A stretch of DNA of 6,211 nucleotides from Verrucomicrobiia bacterium (GTDB lineage: Bacteria > Verrucomicrobiota > Verrucomicrobiia > Limisphaerales > JAUIHU01). The DNA lies in NCBI GenBank assembly GCA_030432175.1, contig JAUIHU010000284.1:1-6211 (forward strand), written 5' to 3'. Both the position numbers and the translations under genes were made by a program. This document shows, in pieces, positions 4,045 through 6,211 of this stretch (its first letter is position 1; each line of letters starts with the position of its first letter). Below the pieces are notes generated by a model. The model was given only the letters and a program-made list of their open reading frames with translations. It ran no database searches and had not been told where the DNA came from.

Positions 4045-6211
4045 ATGAGAAAGCTAAAAATATTAACTTTAGGTTCGTTGTTAGCGGGCGCGATGGTATC
4101 GCAGGCTCAGCTGTCGGACGGTCTAGTTTCGTATTGGCCACTGGATGAAGTTCAGGGGACAAAGACGCCGGATCTTGTTAGCGGATATGATCTGGATTTA
4201 ACCAATCTATCGGCGGCCGATCTGGTTGCCGGGCACAAAGGAAGCGCGTTTTCATTCAGTAATGCCAATCAAACATTATTGAGTCGGGTTCACAATGCTG
4301 GAGAAGATCTTCCAGTCAACCAGCATGAGTCCTACACCATTTCGATGTGGGTCAATATTGCCGGGGCCGGGCAGAATGATTTGCGAGTATTTTCGGAAGG
4401 GAATACAGAGAATAGCAATCCACTTTTTAACATTGGGACGCACAACGGTGGAGCTGATGGAACCGTGGATTTATTTTTCCGGCAGGATGGATGGACTACG
4501 GTCGGACACATCTACTCCACCAATGAGGCTTTTGACGGTACGTGGAGGCATCTTCTTTTTGTTCAGGATAATGGTGTTCGAACTTTGTACATTGATGGAG
4601 TCGCCGATCCGTTGATTATTGATAGCAAAGAAGTGGGAGACTGGTTGGTGAACAACACTTCGATTGGTGGGATTTTGAGAGGGTCAGCCTCGCACTGGGT
4701 CACTGGTTTAATTGATGAAGTGGCCATCTGGAAACGCGCGCTCACAATGGATGAAATTTCTCAGGTGAACTCCGAAGGATTGGACAGTGTGTTCCCCCCA
4801 TTAACCATAGGGCTGGTTTCTCATTGGCCATTGGATGAAGTACAAGGAACAAAGACACCAGATATTGTCAGTGGATACGACATGGATTTGACCAATATGG
4901 ACGGTGATAACGTGGTAGAAGGACAAATCGGGAATGCTTTCTCATTTTCCAATACAGATCAAACATTGTTGTCCAGAGTCCATAATCCGACAGACGAGTT
5001 ACCTGTCAACAAACATGAATCATTCACTATTTCAATGTGGGTCAATGTTGCTGGAACCGGGCAGAATGATTTACGCGTGTTTTCCGAAGGGAACACAGAG
5101 GACAGTAATCCGCTTTTTAATATTGGAACAAACAATGGCGGGACTGACGGAACTGTCGACTTTTATATTCGGCAGTCTGGGTGGACAACCGTCGAGCATG
5201 TAAAATCTTCAATCGAAGCCTTTGATGGAACATGGAGCCACATCGCTTTCGTTCAGGACAATGGTGTTCGATCATTATATGTTGATGGTGTGTTGGATGA
5301 TGTTCTGGTTCTTGCAGACAAGGAAGAAGGGGACTGGTTGGTCAACAACACTTCCATTGGTGGAATTCTTCGAGGATCTGCCTCCCACTGGGTAACCGGG
5401 TTGATTGACGAAGTTGCTGTCTGGAAACGAGCCTTGTCACCTGATGAAGTTACATCTGTGGTGAATGACGGCGTGCCTGAGGCATTTAAAAAGCTGCTCC
5501 CATTGGAGGTTCGTTCATTCACATCTGAATTTGCAGCTGTTCGAGCAGGGGATTCGGTGACATTGAATTGGGACGTCAGTAAGGACGCTTCCGTTTCGAT
5601 CAGCGGTATTGGTGATGTGACATCAAATACTGAGTTTGGAGTGGGATCGGTCACAGTGACTGTGGATGAACCTTCCGTATATGAACTGACGCTGACTCGT
5701 GGTGAAGAAACACTGAGCGCTTCTATTACTGTGGGAGTGATTGTTGATGTTGCCGAGGGCTGGAGACTTTTGGAGAATTTTGATTCTTATTCCGCAGGCA
5801 AAATCACTGGAAGTGGCGCCTGGAAGAACCCGGAAGGGAATGTTAATGTTGTGGACCTTGGAGCCAACAAAGCAGTTGGATTTGATGGCAATGGAGATCT
5901 GGCAGCTTTGCCGCTTGGATCTCAGACACTTCTCGAAGGAGGCAGTAAAACCTTGTTCTTCCGCGCATACGCTCTTGAAGATTTTGCAGATGGCGGTGTG
6001 GGTATCAACGTGGGTATCAGTGAAAAGCCGATTCGCTTTAATGGTGATTTTGATGATGATGTAGGTCCATTTGTGCGTTTCGAAAAAGTAGCTGGGTTTG
6101 GCCCGATTGACATCGCTGCCAGAAATGGGAATGGCAATCCTTTGGACCCGGCTCTGGAGAGTCTGGAGTTGGTGACGGTTTACAACTTCTGGATTGATAT
6201 TCAGAATGATC
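4045..6211 (+). CDS. Secreted multidomain protein with two tandem LamG jellyroll domains (3' end beyond the window)
   Basis: The frame is open from ATG 4045 to the window edge, 722 codons with no stop, so the protein is truncated only by the window. Residues 1-21 form a signal peptide: basic start MRKLK, hydrophobic core, and a likely signal peptidase I site after SQA (19-21). Residues 26-245 and 256-476 are two LamG / concanavalin A-like domains, each with the family's YWPLDE- or HWPLDE-type opening, TISMWV core strand, LYIDG/LYVDG strand and the closing GLIDEVAxWKRAL helix region. Residues about 486-566 resemble an Ig-like fold (GDSVTLNWDVS and YELTLTRG strands). From about 571, ENFDSYSAG and GAW look like the opening of a further beta-sandwich domain. 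LamG domains commonly bind sugars or protein ligands at the cell surface, but no catalytic motif is visible and the ligand is unknown. A stop at 3982-3984 and no ATG, GTG or TTG codon between it and 4045 fix the start. A TAAGGAAG (4014-4021) lies too far upstream to act as its ribosome site. Confidence 0.88.
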   Translation, partial: MRKLKILTLGSLLAGAMVSQAQLSDGLVSYWPLDEVQGTKTPDLVSGYDLDLTNLSAADLVAGHKGSAFSFSNANQTLLSRVHNAGEDLPVNQHESYTISMWVNIAGAGQNDLRVFSEGNTENSNPLFNIGTHNGGADGTVDLFFRQDGWTTVGHIYSTNEAFDGTWRHLLFVQDNGVRTLYIDGVADPLIIDSKEVGDWLVNNTSIGGILRGSASHWVTGLIDEVAIWKRALTMDEISQVNSEGLDSVFPPLTIGLVSHWPLDEVQGTKTPDIVSGYDMDLTNMDGDNVVEGQIGNAFSFSNTDQTLLSRVHNPTDELPVNKHESFTISMWVNVAGTGQNDLRVFSEGNTEDSNPLFNIGTNNGGTDGTVDFYIRQSGWTTVEHVKSSIEAFDGTWSHIAFVQDNGVRSLYVDGVLDDVLVLADKEEGDWLVNNTSIGGILRGSASHWVTGLIDEVAVWKRALSPDEVTSVVNDGVPEAFKKLLPLEVRSFTSEFAAVRAGDSVTLNWDVSKDASVSISGIGDVTSNTEFGVGSVTVTVDEPSVYELTLTRGEETLSASITVGVIVDVAEGWRLLENFDSYSAGKITGSGAWKNPEGNVNVVDLGANKAVGFDGNGDLAALPLGSQTLLEGGSKTLFFRAYALEDFADGGVGINVGISEKPIRFNGDFDDDVGPFVRFEKVAGFGPIDIAARNGNGNPLDPALESLELVTVYNFWIDIQND
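4120..4779 (+). repeat. LamG repeat unit 1 (coding tandem duplication)
   Basis: This encodes residues 26-245 of the exported protein and is the first copy of an intragenic tandem duplication. Aligned by eye to the second copy, about 160 of 220 residues are identical. The copies are offset by exactly 230 codons until a one-codon insertion in copy 2 near residues 420-425, then by 231. The most variable parts are residues 55-67, 85-88 and 187-197, the expected loops of a jellyroll. Confidence 0.9.
4810..5472 (+). repeat. LamG repeat unit 2 (coding tandem duplication)
   Basis: This encodes residues 256-476, the second copy of the duplicated LamG domain. Identical protein stretches are written with different codons. 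In the 30 residues from GDW to EVA (429-458, matching 198-227 of copy 1) every residue is the same, yet about 16 of 30 codons differ. A short, loosely similar hydrophobic stretch follows each copy (residues 246-255 and 477-487), so the original unit may extend slightly beyond the domain. Confidence 0.9.

Noticed and set aside
4295..5203. Forward frames at 4295-4615 and 4934-5203 inside the LamG gene
   Set aside because: They occupy the same relative place and frame in the two LamG repeats, so they are duplicated shadows of the real frame. They cut across the domains without a signal or start context.
4563..5654. Minus-strand open frames at 4563-4745 and 5253-5654
   Set aside because: Both lie opposite the matching parts of the LamG repeats and share similar sequence only because of the duplication. 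The + strand frame has clear domain and signal-peptide evidence.

Overview
The window reads left to right on the + strand and holds four genes or gene parts: the last codons of an unidentified gene, a PanB-MoaC fusion, a two-gene ABC transporter cassette (ATPase and ABC-3 family permease), and the 5' part of a large secreted LamG-domain protein that runs off the right edge. There are no convincing minus-strand genes, RNA genes, CRISPR arrays or insertion sequences. The longest gap without a gene is 231 bp (3814-4044). The sequence looks chromosomal and bacterial, of moderate GC content. Starts mostly lack a nearby Shine-Dalgarno sequence, and the secreted protein has repeated LamG jellyrolls plus an Ig-like segment. 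This suggests a PVC-group bacterium (Verrucomicrobiota or Planctomycetota), but that is an impression from protein style and not a measurement.

Region 1 (1-1336). An upstream reading frame ends in an ATGA overlap with the next start codon, so the two genes are probably translationally coupled. The next gene is the most striking object here: a single 427-residue protein in which a complete ketopantoate hydroxymethyltransferase (PanB, first step from 2-oxoisovalerate towards pantothenate and CoA) is joined by a short acidic linker to a complete cyclic pyranopterin monophosphate synthase (MoaC, molybdenum cofactor pathway). The active-site residues of both enzymes are present.

Region 2 (1337-3813). 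An ATPase of the zinc/manganese/iron ABC family is followed 67 bp later by its likely permease. The ATPase carries an unusual C-terminal extension of about 240 residues, which is acidic in its middle part and ends in about 105 residues of lysine, serine, threonine and alanine resembling a histone H1 tail. No periplasmic metal-binding protein gene is visible. A candidate promoter lies so close to the ATPase start that the transcript would be nearly leaderless.

Region 3 (3814-6211). A 231-bp spacer holds a weak terminator candidate, a weak promoter candidate, a nested hairpin and a perfect 11-bp inverted repeat. It leads into an exported protein: signal peptide, two tandem LamG domains about three quarters identical in protein sequence but heavily diverged at synonymous sites, an Ig-like segment and the start of another beta-sandwich domain. 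The surface protein has no evident functional link to the metabolic and transport genes.
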